Shown: piece by piece, positions 1 to 8,977 of the stretch
Layout of the letters: the number at the start of each line of letters is the position of its first letter
Position numbering within the stretch: the stretch's first letter is position 1
NCBI RefSeq assembly: GCF_014831675.1
Contig: NZ_VJXY01000026.1
Location: forward strand, 1-64,000
Source: Komarekiella delphini-convector SJRDD-AB1
Lineage (GTDB): Bacteria; Cyanobacteriota; Cyanobacteriia; Cyanobacteriales; Nostocaceae
Direction: 5' to 3'
Length of the DNA: 64,000 nt
Notes under the pieces: generated by a model
Databases searched by the model: none
What the model was told of the DNA's origin: nothing
Seen by the model: only the letters and a program-made list of their open reading frames with translations
Program-made: the position numbers and the translations under genes

Positions 1-74
1 AATAGTTTATCTTGTTCCTCTTGAGTTAGGCTAACAGTATATTTAGCTGACATAACTTTTAAAAGTGTTTTCAT
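1..74 (-). CDS. N-terminal fragment of a probable IS630-type transposase (runs off the window)
   Basis: Only about 24 codons are visible, read leftwards from an ATG at 74, or from a second in-frame ATG at 53. From the second ATG the peptide begins MSAKYTVSLTQEEQDKL. This resembles the start of IS630/Tc1-type transposase orfA proteins, where a short basic start is followed by an acidic helix leading into a helix-turn-helix. The rest lies outside the window, so neither integrity nor family can be confirmed. No clear terminal inverted repeat was identified between 75 and 210. Confidence 0.4.
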   Translation of the reverse strand, partial: MKTLLKVMSAKYTVSLTQEEQDKL

Positions 75-210
75 ACCATTATTTCACCTACAGAGCAACC
101 TGTCAAAATAACTTTGGTGGACTACTAGATATTCGGCAAGCTATGGAAGATTAAGAACTAGGAATGTCTAGATCATGCTGAGCGATCGCAAATAGGATAA
201 AAATTAGTAT

Positions 211-882
211 GTGCTTAAAAATGAAATGAAGACACCACAAGACGCACGACAATATGCACCAGCGACCCAGCGCAATCGCGAACCAATTCTAGAAGTACTT
301 TTACAAGTATTGCCTGCGAGTGGCACTATCTTGGAAATAGCAAGTGGTACTGGCGAACACGCAGTATTTTTTGCTCCCAGGCTCAGCCCTCGAAAGTGGC
401 TACCAACAGATGCAAATCCGCAATTACGAGCCAGTATTATTGCATGGACTGAAAACTTTCCGTGTGATAATCTTTATCCACCGCTTGAGCTTGATGTTAT
501 AGAGCCAGTCTGGGCCGTAGAAAAGGAGGCACTAACTGAGTGGCTTAGTGCTTCACCAATTGTCGCCATAGTCAACATCAATATGATTCATATTTCACCT
601 TGGTCAGCCTGTCTAGGGCTAATGGCAGGGGCTAATCGTATTTTGTCACCAGGAGGTATCCTCTATTTATATGGGCCCTTCAAACAAGGTGGAGAGCATA
701 CAGCACCGAGTAATGCAGCTTTTGACGAATCTTTACGCGCCCAAAATCCAGAGTGGGGTGTGCGTAACTTCGATGATGTTGTGGCAGCAGCCAGTGCACA
801 ACATTTAACATTGCAGCATACTTACCAAATGCCAGCAAATAATCTTTCGGTAGTATTTCAACGTTCTACTAATTTAGATTAA
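211..882 (+). CDS. DUF938 family SAM-dependent methyltransferase
   Basis: A 223-aa class I methyltransferase-like protein. The glycine-rich SAM-binding motif I is visible as LEIASGTGEHAVFFA near residues 41-55, followed by an acidic motif II (PTDANPQL). A later hydrophobic strand (VNINMIHISPW) and GGILYLYGPF match the DUF938 pattern. The substrate of the family is not known to me. GTG at 211 starts the frame; an in-frame ATG at 226 (MKTPQDARQYAPATQRN) is the more likely conserved start. A HIP1 octamer lies just upstream at 182. It stands alone, with a long non-coding stretch after it. Confidence 0.8.
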   Translation: MLKNEMKTPQDARQYAPATQRNREPILEVLLQVLPASGTILEIASGTGEHAVFFAPRLSPRKWLPTDANPQLRASIIAWTENFPCDNLYPPLELDVIEPVWAVEKEALTEWLSASPIVAIVNINMIHISPWSACLGLMAGANRILSPGGILYLYGPFKQGGEHTAPSNAAFDESLRAQNPEWGVRNFDDVVAAASAQHLTLQHTYQMPANNLSVVFQRSTNLD

Positions 883-1639
883 TTCCTGGAAATCGATGAC
901 ATTTTTCTCCCGCAAGCGCTCTACTAACTGAGAGGTTGTGAATCAAACTAGCTCAAGTGGAACTGGTAAGTTGATGATTAGCTAGGTCGCCGCGATAAAT
1001 TTGAGAATATCAAAAGTGTCTTGATGTTAAACGAAAAATCATATTGGTTGAGAAAACATTGGGTCAACTCAATCTCCTAGCCAAGCACAAAAGTTTTCAC
1101 CAATTCTTCTAATAAATGTCCTGTTTTGCCTATGTAAGTGCTGTAGATGGGATTGAGAAGCTTTGGACATTAAGGAGTATTGTGTGAGTGTCGAAACCGA
1201 AGGTCGCGGCAGTGGTAGATTTGGTCTTACAAATTAAAGATAGTGATGGTGATATTACTTGCTGCTAAGCATTAGTTAGCAATTTTTATTTCAGCATGAT
1301 TATGTTTTTTGGTAATGAGATGCTGCCATAATGTTGCTAAATTTTAAAGAAACAGTGGCAGTATACATGAATACAATTCTTTCAGTTTTGTCTACCTCTA
1401 CATCTAAAAAGAATTGTAAATTACATAGGTACGGATGTTAGCTAATGAAAGGCTGTATTGATTGCAAAATCAAGTTGACACGTTACACTAGTACATCCGC
1501 ACCTAAGAACTTAGTTCTAGTCAAACCTCAGTAAAAGTATTTAGATGCGTCATCTGTAATGCCTATTTATTAAGCGATAAAACTAATACTTACAGAGTTG
1601 AGTTAATGTTTTTATGAAGCATTCCTTATATCTGGAAAG
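883..1639. other. Long non-coding stretch, possible remnant of a minus-strand gene
   Basis: About 760 bases with no intact gene. On the minus strand between about 945 and 880 a protein-like fragment can be read (TTSQLVERLREKNVI). It is preceded by stop-interrupted but still protein-like sequence back to about 1010 (DILKFIAAT, then LIINLPVPLELV). This looks like a decayed coding sequence, too short to name. The rest is AT-rich, with no terminator or RNA structure I can support. Confidence 0.3.
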
Positions 1640-2362
1640 TCAAACTTTGGTGTTTTCAGGTGGTTCAAACTTGTAACCATAGCCCCGGACTGTTTTAATA
1701 AACTCCGGTACGCTGGCATCGATTTCCATCTTCTTGCGAAGCTGACCAATATGCACATCAACTACTCTTCCATCTCCTACGTAGTCACAACCCCAGATTT
1801 TTTGAATTAGCTGTGGGCGACTCCAAGCTTGACCGGGATGGCTTGCTAAAAAGTGTAAGATATTAAATTCTAAGGCTGTTAAGGCAAGGGGTTTATCGTT
1901 AAGTGTTACCTCTCGACCTTCTGGGTTAATTGCTAGCTGTTTGAAAATTAGACGTTGTGTTGGAGAGGGATTGATATAGCGTATACGCCTCAAAAGTGCT
2001 TCTACCCTAACTTCAACCTCTGCAAGACTAAATGGTTTAGTCAGAAAATCATCTGCACCTGCGGCCAAGATTTTAATTTTATCAGCCTCATCAGTCCGGC
2101 TGGTCAGTATCATCACTAAAACATTAGTGCGACTCTGCATTTCCTGGCAGAGGCTATAGCCATTGGCATCTGGTAAATTCCAATCCAGAATTACTAGGGC
2201 TGGGTTAAATTGCTCAAACAATGAAAGGGCAGTCTTACCATCTGCTGCCGACTCTATTTGATATTTCCGACTGAGAAAACGATAAACGAGATTTCTGACG
2301 CCGAAGTCGTCATCGACGATCATAATCTTGGGATTGGGAGTAGTCGCGGGAGCCATAACCAT
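1640..2362 (-). CDS. OmpR/PhoB-family response regulator
   Basis: A two-component DNA-binding response regulator of about 240 aa from the ATG at 2362. The receiver domain has the acidic pair (IMIVDDDFGV), the phospho-acceptor Asp in LVILDWNLPDANG, and the conserved Lys in DDFLTKPFS. The C-terminal winged helix shows the OmpR pattern LTALEFNILHFLASHPG, then DVHIGQLRKKME and IKTVRGYGYKFE. The frame stays open to an ATG at 2446, but the extra 28 residues are not receiver-like, so I prefer 2362 or 2356. No kinase is adjacent, so the partner is unknown. Confidence 0.85.
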   Translation of the reverse strand: MVMAPATTPNPKIMIVDDDFGVRNLVYRFLSRKYQIESAADGKTALSLFEQFNPALVILDWNLPDANGYSLCQEMQSRTNVLVMILTSRTDEADKIKILAAGADDFLTKPFSLAEVEVRVEALLRRIRYINPSPTQRLIFKQLAINPEGREVTLNDKPLALTALEFNILHFLASHPGQAWSRPQLIQKIWGCDYVGDGRVVDVHIGQLRKKMEIDASVPEFIKTVRGYGYKFEPPENTKV

Positions 2363-2751
2363 AATGCAGCCTACTGTTGATTTGCCGATTCGCTGTTGCG
2401 GCAGCTTCGCTTTACGTGTTGCTGTTGAGAGTGTATTTACGCCCATTTCATCTGAGTATGAGCGGTGTAGTACTTGTGTACACCTAATTTTCCATGAAGT
2501 TTATGAAAACTTCAGCCATCATAATGCTTATACAATGTATGATTATTGTATAATTTTGGTATGTTTTTAGAATTAAGCAGTATAAACTTAACTCTACACA
2601 CTTAAAAAAGCGTAAATAAACTAAATACCTTACTTTACTTTAACTAACGAGTGTGTGCTCTAGAAAGAGTCCATAAGTATTTACCTAAAGCGCATCAACG
2701 CGTAGTTAAGTTCTTAAGCATATATGATACTACAAGTTTCAGGCTGAGACT
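2363..2751. promoter_or_regulatory. Divergent intergenic region between the response regulator and the NACHT gene
   Basis: The two genes are transcribed away from each other, so both promoters should lie here. The stretch is AT-rich, especially 2520-2640, with TATA-like runs such as TGTATGATTATTGTATAAT near 2536-2554. No specific operator could be identified. Part of it could code for an N-terminal extension of the response regulator up to 2446. Confidence 0.35.
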
Positions 2752-5115
2752 ATGGCAAGCCAAGGACTGAGAGCATCACCAGAAGGTATCAGGGCAGCAA
2801 AAACAGCTTTAACAGACAAAACTTGGAGTCAGCACAAATTAGCAGCGGCTTTAGGTATTACACGCCAACCAGTTTCCAAATTTTTTGCAGGTGAATCAGT
2901 TTCTCGCACTTGTTTTGTGCAAATTTGTCAACAACTAGGATTATCTTGGCAACAAGTTGCAGGCTTACCTGAAGATGTAATATCGGAGGTAACTGCTAAA
3001 GTACAGTCCAACAAATTAGATATAGATGCATTGGTGTGGGAAGTTCGCCAAAAACGTCAAGGCAAAATTCAAGATCAGTGCGGTACTTTGCAAATGATAG
3101 ATATTGCCCAGACAGTTCAACTGATGGACATTTACACCAATACCAATGTTTTAGAAAAAATAAACAGTCAGCAATGGCGAGAAATCTCTGATTTGTTGAA
3201 AGACTTTAGATGTGAATCGAACTTTAACCGACTGGGAGGATATAAACATCAGAAAAAATTAGCAGGCTTGGAAGCTGTATTGCGCCACTCAAAGCTAATG
3301 GTGTTAGGTAAACCAGGGTCGGGTAAAACTGTATTTTTACAATATCTAGCGATTGAGTGTAACAAAGGTAATTTTCAGCCAAATCACATAGTAATTTTTA
3401 TCAGGGTAAAAGAATTTATTGAGGATACCAGAGGTGGCAACGAATTCAATTTATTTAACTATATCAGCCAAGAATTTCTCAGTTGTGATATTAAACAAGA
3501 ATCAACTATAAATCTTCTTACTCAAGGTAAAATGCTGATTTTGCTAGATGGATTAGATGAAGTGCCATCAGAAAATGTAGATCGAATTATAGGGGAAATT
3601 CGCAGATGTGCTCAGACTTTTTACAAAAATCAGTTTGTTATTAGCTGTCGAATTGCTGCTCAAAAATATAAATTTCAAGGTTTTACCGAAGTTGAAGTAG
3701 CAGATTTTGATTACACTCAAGTAGAAGTTTATGCTAAAAACTGGTTTGTCGCAGTAGCTCTGAAATCTAAGGAAGATGGGGAAGCTTTAGGAAATTTATT
3801 TATTAATCAACTGAATCTACCAGAAAATCAGCATATTCGGGAATTGGCAGTCACACCAATACTGCTCCATTTAATTTGTCTAGTATTCCACGCGAAAGAG
3901 CAATTCCCATCTAATCCAACTAAACTATATGAGCAAGCACTAAATATTTTGCTGTTTAGATGGGATGATATCAGAGGCATTAAACGCGATCGCATAGCTC
4001 ATAATTTAACTTTATCGAATAAGAAAAATTTGCTTTTCCAGCTTGCAGCCATCAATTTTGAGCAAGAAAATTATTTTTTTGAAAAAGAAACGCTTCAGCA
4101 AATAATTACTGAATTACACACAGTAAGAGAGATTAGTTTAGAGTTAACCCAATTTCAGATAGATAGTGAACCTCTACTAAAAACCATTGAGGCACAACAT
4201 GGTTTATTAGTAGAAAGAGCACAAGGAATATACTCATTTTCCCATTTGACATTTCAAGAGTATTTTACTACTAAAAAAATTGTAGAAAGTTCTAACTTAC
4301 AAACTTGGCACAATCTGGTTAATCATATTACTGAAAAGCGCTGGCACGATATATTTTTGTTAACTGTTAGTATGCTAACTAATGCTGATGAAATGTTACA
4401 GTTAATGAAGCAAAAGATTGATTTGCTATTGGCTGATGATGAGAAATTACAGTATTTTCTCACTTGGCTATATCAAAAATCCAGTTCTGTCTCGACTCAT
4501 TACAAAGCAGTGGCCGTCCGTGCTTTTTACCTGGTTTGCGTTGAGCGAAGCTCTTATCATAGGCGTCGCGCTTTCGCTCACACTCCTGGTTATAACCTTG
4601 AGTACGCCCTTGTTGGTAATATAGCCTTTGACCCTGATCTTGCCCTTGATGAGTTTTTATCTAGTACTATTGCTTGCGTGAACGAGCTGGACTTTGCTTT
4701 TGAGCACACCCTCGACGATGCTCTTGTCTTAGATCATGTTCATGCTCTTACTATTGCCTTTAACGAAGCTGTTGACCTTGTTGTTGAGCCGGAATTGAAG
4801 CAAGCGCTGCAAAAACTCAAAAAACAACTACCTTATATAGATAGTGATCAAAATAAATTTGGTGATTGGTGGCAAGCTAAAGGTAAAAGCTGGGGTGAAC
4901 AATTCAGAAAAATGCTGATTAAGTATCGCAATATTGGTCATAATTGGCAATTCAACGAACAGCAAAAAGAGTTGCTTCAGCAATATTACAATGCTAATAA
5001 ATTGTTGGTAGATTGCCTAAATAGTGCTTCTTTTGTAACTCCAGTAGTGCGGCAAGAAATTGAGGAGACATTACTATTAGCGATCGCTGATATTGAGAAT
5101 AGACTTCTTGCGTAA
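2752..5115 (+). CDS. HTH-NACHT STAND NTPase, possible defence sensor
   Basis: A 787-aa protein. Residues 1-70 resemble a helix-turn-helix of the XRE/Cro kind (WSQHKLAAALGITRQPVSKFF). A NACHT ATPase follows, with Walker A GKPGSGKT at residues 186-193 and Walker B LLDGLDE near 264-270. The winged-helix/helical part contains FSHLTFQEYF. The C-terminal 200 residues are helical with acidic repeats and a conserved-looking end (LLVDCLNSASFVT), typical of cyanobacterial NACHT proteins. Bacterial NACHT proteins (bNACHT/Avs-like) act in anti-phage immunity as oligomerising sensors. No separate effector is recognisable, and the N-terminal HTH might instead bind DNA. A short palindromic repeat is inserted in frame at 4543-4579 (about residues 598-610). 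Confidence 0.8.
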   Translation: MASQGLRASPEGIRAAKTALTDKTWSQHKLAAALGITRQPVSKFFAGESVSRTCFVQICQQLGLSWQQVAGLPEDVISEVTAKVQSNKLDIDALVWEVRQKRQGKIQDQCGTLQMIDIAQTVQLMDIYTNTNVLEKINSQQWREISDLLKDFRCESNFNRLGGYKHQKKLAGLEAVLRHSKLMVLGKPGSGKTVFLQYLAIECNKGNFQPNHIVIFIRVKEFIEDTRGGNEFNLFNYISQEFLSCDIKQESTINLLTQGKMLILLDGLDEVPSENVDRIIGEIRRCAQTFYKNQFVISCRIAAQKYKFQGFTEVEVADFDYTQVEVYAKNWFVAVALKSKEDGEALGNLFINQLNLPENQHIRELAVTPILLHLICLVFHAKEQFPSNPTKLYEQALNILLFRWDDIRGIKRDRIAHNLTLSNKKNLLFQLAAINFEQENYFFEKETLQQIITELHTVREISLELTQFQIDSEPLLKTIEAQHGLLVERAQGIYSFSHLTFQEYFTTKKIVESSNLQTWHNLVNHITEKRWHDIFLLTVSMLTNADEMLQLMKQKIDLLLADDEKLQYFLTWLYQKSSSVSTHYKAVAVRAFYLVCVERSSYHRRRAFAHTPGYNLEYALVGNIAFDPDLALDEFLSSTIACVNELDFAFEHTLDDALVLDHVHALTIAFNEAVDLVVEPELKQALQKLKKQLPYIDSDQNKFGDWWQAKGKSWGEQFRKMLIKYRNIGHNWQFNEQQKELLQQYYNANKLLVDCLNSASFVTPVVRQEIEETLLLAIADIENRLLA
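4543..4579. repeat. Palindromic repeat inserted in the NACHT coding sequence
   Basis: GAGCGAAGC at 4543-4551 pairs with GCTTTCGCTC at 4570-4579 (one-base bulge) around a GC-rich loop holding AGGCGTCGCGC. The loop resembles the mobile palindromes of Nostoc-type gaps, for example the TAGCGTAGGCGTAGCCC sequence at 19904. Translated in frame it gives ERSSYHRRRAFAH, a basic segment unlike the acidic helical protein around it. Confidence 0.5.
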
Positions 5116-5475
5116 ATGCTTATGTTGTCTCTGGCTATGAACAATAACATCTGGTGAGATTTTTACCCACGGAACTAAGGCGTAGCTTGATTAAGAGCGT
5201 CAGTACTCTCGACAATGATAAGTTTTATGGTAATCCAATCTTAACTAAATTATATTGATTTATAAAGCTTAAATATATTCAAATAGATTGATACAAAATA
5301 TTAACTTTTTTGCAATGTAGAGTTATTGTATTTAAAACTAATTAATTAGTAAGAATCTTTAAAAAAACTCCGTCTATCTGAAGAGAGACTTTGAGAATAT
5401 TCACACCAAAGAAAGAGCAATTAAGTTAGTCTTTTTCGTTAAATTACTTTTAATGTAATCAGCAAAGGATAATTT
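5116..5475. other. AT-rich intergenic region, promoter for the rhodanese-like gene
   Basis: About 360 AT-rich bases without a gene. The last part (AAAGGATAATTT at 5464-5475) carries an AAGGA ribosome-binding site for the next start. No hairpin terminator could be supported after the NACHT gene. Confidence 0.3.
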
Positions 5476-6102
5476 ATGGATAACTTAGTAGGCGGGATCA
5501 TTCCTCCACAACCACCAATAGATGCACAATCTGATGTTCATACCCTGAAGTCTCGTCTGGAATGGGGTGAACCAGCTTTTACAATACTGGATGTGCGCGA
5601 TCGCATGACCTACAATCAGGGTCACATCATGGGATCAATGCCGATGCCTATAGATCAATTGGAAGAACGCGCAGTAGCATCTTTAGATAAAAGCCGTGAT
5701 ATCTACGTTTACGGTGCAAATGATGAACAAACTACCCAAGCCGCACAGATACTTCGTTCTGCTCAATTTGTACATGTATCTGAACTCAAAGGCGGTCTTG
5801 CTGCATGGAAGGCAATTGGTGGCCCAACAGAAGGTATTGTTGAATCCAGAACCCCCGCAGGCGAAGATGATTACAATGTAGTTGCTCGGATGCAGAATCA
5901 CTTAGAAAATCAGCCAAAGGGAGGCGCTAGCGCCACTGAAAGCATTCAAAAAGGAGCCAGTAACCTCAAAGAAAATATTCAAGAGGGAGCTAGTAACTTG
6001 AAGGAAGGCATTCAAGAGGGAGCTGGTAACTTGAAGGAAGGCATTCAAAAAGGAATTAATGATATCAAAGAAGACATTAATGAGTCTGGAAATCGTTCTT
6101 AG
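5476..6102 (+). CDS. Rhodanese-like protein lacking the catalytic cysteine, with C-terminal LEA-like repeats
   Basis: 208 aa. Residues about 20-120 are a rhodanese fold: ILDVRDRMTYNQGHIMGSMPMP matches the conserved entry strand and GHI motif. Where the active-site cysteine loop should be, the sequence reads IYVYGANDEQTT, with glycine at position 80. It is therefore unlikely to be a sulfurtransferase and may be a binding or scaffold module. Residues about 150-205 hold four 11-residue amphipathic units of the form IQEGASNLKEG, like LEA/YtxH-type stress proteins; the DNA repeats are near-identical 33-mers. The start is supported by AAGGA upstream. A role in stress protection is inference. Confidence 0.75.
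   Translation: MDNLVGGIIPPQPPIDAQSDVHTLKSRLEWGEPAFTILDVRDRMTYNQGHIMGSMPMPIDQLEERAVASLDKSRDIYVYGANDEQTTQAAQILRSAQFVHVSELKGGLAAWKAIGGPTEGIVESRTPAGEDDYNVVARMQNHLENQPKGGASATESIQKGASNLKENIQEGASNLKEGIQEGAGNLKEGIQKGINDIKEDINESGNRS
5940..6066 (+). repeat. 33-bp tandem coding repeats (11-residue units)
   Basis: Successive 33-base units encode IQKGASNLKEN, IQEGASNLKEG, IQEGAGNLKEG and IQKGINDIKED. The two middle units are almost identical at DNA level, which points to recent expansion by slippage or unequal recombination. Confidence 0.75.
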
Positions 6103-6484
6103 GTAAAAATAACCCAGAACATTAATAAAGAGGCATAGCTTCTCGTGGCGAAGCCTTACGATTTTACCTACTGCATACAATCAATAATTTGTGTGCCTGG
6201 AATCAAGTGGGGTATGCTCTAATTCCTCACTTGATTCCTCCTCTTTCACCCCTAGCCTTTGGTTATAAGTGTTTAATAGAGTTCTTGCAAGAGTTAATTT
6301 TCGGAAAATTAAACCACAGATAAATATTGATAAACACCGATAAATTATTTATGTTTATCTGCCTTGAATAGTTTGCTACGGCAGGGAACCTGCCTATAGA
6401 ACTTTTCTGTGTATTTATCTATGGTTCTAAATAGAAAACTAGGATTTTTGCAAGATATCTAATCTTGACTGTTGACTGGTTGAT
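6103..6484. other. Intergenic region with an imperfect inverted repeat
   Basis: A convergent gap. From 6313 to 6428 lies an imperfect inverted repeat (ACCACAGATAAATATTGA against TGTATTTATCTATGGTT) of the same ACCACAGATAAACA family seen at 40796-40866. It may act as a bidirectional transcript end. No gene was found. Confidence 0.4.
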
Positions 6485-7114
6485 TTAATGTTCAAATAAA
6501 TCTTTAAACTGTAATAAATCCAAAGAAACTATAGTCGGTAAAAAATTAAAGCATTCTTGAGCAATTTCCCAGCGTTCTTCTCGGTGGAGCATTTCTATTA
6601 ACTTCTGCTGGACATTGAGTAAGTAGCGCACATCATTGGCGGCATAACTTAGTTGAGCTTCAGATAAATTGACGGCATTACCCCAATCAGAACTTTGAGC
6701 GCTTTTATCTAGTTCCACTTGTTCTAATTCTTGCACTACATCTTTAAGTCCGTGGCGATTAGTGTAAGTACGGGCTAATTTACTTGCAATCTTGGTGCAG
6801 AAGACTGGCTGAACCTGAATCCCTAGATTGTATCGTAAGGTGGCAAGGTCAAAACGAGCAAAGTGAAACACTTTCTGGATGTTAGCCGCTTCCAAAAGCT
6901 TTTTTAAATTTGGGGCGTTAGCTTGTCCTTTAGCTATGCGGACTACAGTCACTTTGCCTTCTGGGTTGCATAGCTGGACAAGACATAGACGATCGCGCAG
7001 TGGTAACAATCCCATTGTTTCTGTATCTACTGCGATCGCCACGGATTCTAAATATTGTCCAAGAGCTGCGTCACTAAGGTCGCGATCGCTCACCTGAAAA
7101 TCTTGTAATGTCAT
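6485..7114 (-). CDS. rnd: Ribonuclease D-type 3'-5' exonuclease
   Basis: 209 aa, DEDDy-family exonuclease acting on RNA 3' ends (tRNA or small RNA trimming in the family). All four metal ligands are visible: D30 and E32 in AVDTETMGL, D89 in HFARFDLATL, and D161 with Y157 in SYAANDVRYLL. It consists of the catalytic domain only, without the C-terminal HRDC domains of the about 375-aa E. coli RNase D, which is usual for short cyanobacterial versions. It stands alone and convergent to the rhodanese-like gene. Confidence 0.85.
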   Translation of the reverse strand: MTLQDFQVSDRDLSDAALGQYLESVAIAVDTETMGLLPLRDRLCLVQLCNPEGKVTVVRIAKGQANAPNLKKLLEAANIQKVFHFARFDLATLRYNLGIQVQPVFCTKIASKLARTYTNRHGLKDVVQELEQVELDKSAQSSDWGNAVNLSEAQLSYAANDVRYLLNVQQKLIEMLHREERWEIAQECFNFLPTIVSLDLLQFKDLFEH

Positions 7115-7278
7115 GAATCACTCAATAATAAATGCAGTGCCCATCAGACAAAAGTCTTGTCAGACACTACATTATTATTGTGCAAAAATTAGAAATTAAA
7201 TCTAGCTAATACCGCTATGCGGAATCCAGAATTTGGAATTACTACACAGCAAGCGTTTCATTAATTGGAATAGGTGGT

Positions 7279-7851
7279 TTATTTTTGCCGTACTATACCA
7301 GTGCGACCAGTGCGAATGAAAATTTGGGTAAGGTAAACTTCGCCTTGCTGATTCGCAGCAACACCAATCCCTGTGATATTGTAATTTCCTTTAAGATTCT
7401 TCAGATGTCCGGGGCTGTCAACCCAACCAGTCACAGCTTCAGCAGCAGGGTTGCTATATCCCTGGTTGAAAGCGACATTTTCAGCCGCACTATTGTAAAT
7501 AAGAGGGATGGCTTTGACTCGCCGTTCAAATCCCTGATGGCTAAACGGAACTTTTCCATTGGCCATATTTTGACTATGAATCCTTGCCTGTTTAGTGATA
7601 TTCGCATTTAAGGTCAACTTTGGTAGACCTTTAGCAGCTCGATATCGATTAATTTGGTCAAAAACTGATTTTTCTAGAGCAGTAGTTTTAAAAGTAGTTG
7701 TTGACAATGCAACTTGATTTGAAACAATTGACAATGGCTGATTATGAGTCGATTGGTTACTAGAAGTATGACCTGGTATAGGAGTGGTCGTTAATCCACT
7801 AGCAAGGACAAGCGTACTTAAAGCGATGCCAAAAGCAGTTTGTCGAAACAT
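7279..7851 (-). CDS. Secreted CAP-domain (SCP/PR1-like) protein
   Basis: 190 aa. The N-terminus (MFRQTAFGIALSTLVLASGLTT) is a signal peptide, followed by a low-complexity linker. The CAP domain runs from about residue 60 to the end: FDQINRYRAAKGLPKLTLN, ARIHSQNMA, AENVAFNQGY, and GWVDSPGHLKNLKGNYN with the conserved His. It is probably exported; the function of bacterial CAP proteins is poorly known. It is a close paralogue of the next gene (8162-8692), so the pair looks like a tandem duplication. Confidence 0.85.
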   Translation of the reverse strand: MFRQTAFGIALSTLVLASGLTTTPIPGHTSSNQSTHNQPLSIVSNQVALSTTTFKTTALEKSVFDQINRYRAAKGLPKLTLNANITKQARIHSQNMANGKVPFSHQGFERRVKAIPLIYNSAAENVAFNQGYSNPAAEAVTGWVDSPGHLKNLKGNYNITGIGVAANQQGEVYLTQIFIRTGRTGIVRQK

Positions 7852-8161
7852 GAATAATTATGTAATGTTGTAGAGATGTAAGACTTATACTCTATCTTAT
7901 TGTTCTGAAGATATATGCCAGGATACTGTTAAGAATTCAGGAACTTAGAAACTCTTTGCATATCCTTCATAGAAAATACAAATAATCGTTTCTGACTGTC
8001 AAATTTAGGATAGGTCATTTTCATGAGAGTAACTTTCGCTTTTGTTGAGAATCTAATATTTTCATGAATTACTAGAAAAATAATATAGTATCAATTAAAC
8101 AAATGTTGTTGATACTACATTATTCATCATAAAATTTGAGAAAAACCTAAATTTTGCGAAA
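7852..8161. other. Intergenic gap between two CAP genes
   Basis: About 310 AT-rich bases between two genes read leftwards. It should hold the promoter of the 7279-7851 gene. No repeat or RNA structure was recognised. Confidence 0.3.
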
Positions 8162-8692
8162 CTAAACGCGAAGGAAAATTTGTGTTAGATAGATTCTGCC
8201 GTTGGGGCCTGTGGCTACACCAATCCCCGTTAGATTGTAATTTCCTTTGATGTTAGCGAGATGTCCTGGACTTTGGAGCCAGCCTTCAACGGCTTGCTTA
8301 GCTGGGTCATTATATCCCCGGTTGTAAGCGACATTTTCACCGGCAGATATATAGGGAATAGCAATTGCTTGAACTCGCTGCCTAAATCCGCTATGTCCAA
8401 ATGAAACTCTACCGCTTGCCATATTTTGACTGTGAATCCTTGCTTGAGTGTCGCTAGCAGAATTACGTAACAGAAGTGGCAGCTTTTGGGAACCTCTGTA
8501 GTTATTAATTTGCTGAAAAATTGCTTTTTCTATAGCAGTGGTGTTGATGCTAGATTGGGCAATGATTTGACGATGATGACTTGATACATTTGAAGACTTC
8601 AGCGCAGAAGTTTGATTTGGTACAGAAATAGCGATCGCTCCACTGCTGAGAACAAGAGTTCCTAAAATGCTGTAGATTGTTGTTCGGATCAT
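8162..8692 (-). CDS. Secreted CAP-domain (SCP/PR1-like) protein, paralogue of the neighbour
   Basis: 176 aa with signal peptide MIRTTIYSILGTLVLSSGAI and a CAP domain from about residue 55: FQQINNYRGSQKLPLLLRN, ARIHSQNMASG, AGENVAYNRGY, GWLQSPGHLANIKGNYN. The order of motifs and the spacing match the 7279-7851 protein closely; the linker after the signal peptide differs. Probably exported. About 285 bases upstream of its start carry no recognised gene. Confidence 0.85.
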   Translation of the reverse strand: MIRTTIYSILGTLVLSSGAIAISVPNQTSALKSSNVSSHHRQIIAQSSINTTAIEKAIFQQINNYRGSQKLPLLLRNSASDTQARIHSQNMASGRVSFGHSGFRQRVQAIAIPYISAGENVAYNRGYNDPAKQAVEGWLQSPGHLANIKGNYNLTGIGVATGPNGRIYLTQIFLRV

Positions 8693-8977
8693 TTGCTCAA
8701 AGTAAATTTTGAGACTATCTAATCACACTCCTGTTCATAATCAAACACTTACAATTAGGTAGACGAATTAAATGCAAAACAAAATTTCTATCCTTCTTCA
8801 GTGATTTATTGCTCTGTGTAAGCTTTTAAAGGACTACACTATTTACTACTAGCTCTTGGTTAGTTAAGTTATTCTATTTAATACACCTCGTAAGAATAAG
8901 TTAAACAAATTCCAGCTAGGATGTATCTTGAGAGCTAATTCTCTAGCTGGAATGTGCAACTTATGTTCATCTAATGC

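Noticed and set aside
5902-6180. Minus-strand frame over the rhodanese-like gene
   Set aside because: It is the mirror of the 33-base coding repeats; hydrophobic repetition arises from the antisense of the Lys/Glu repeat.
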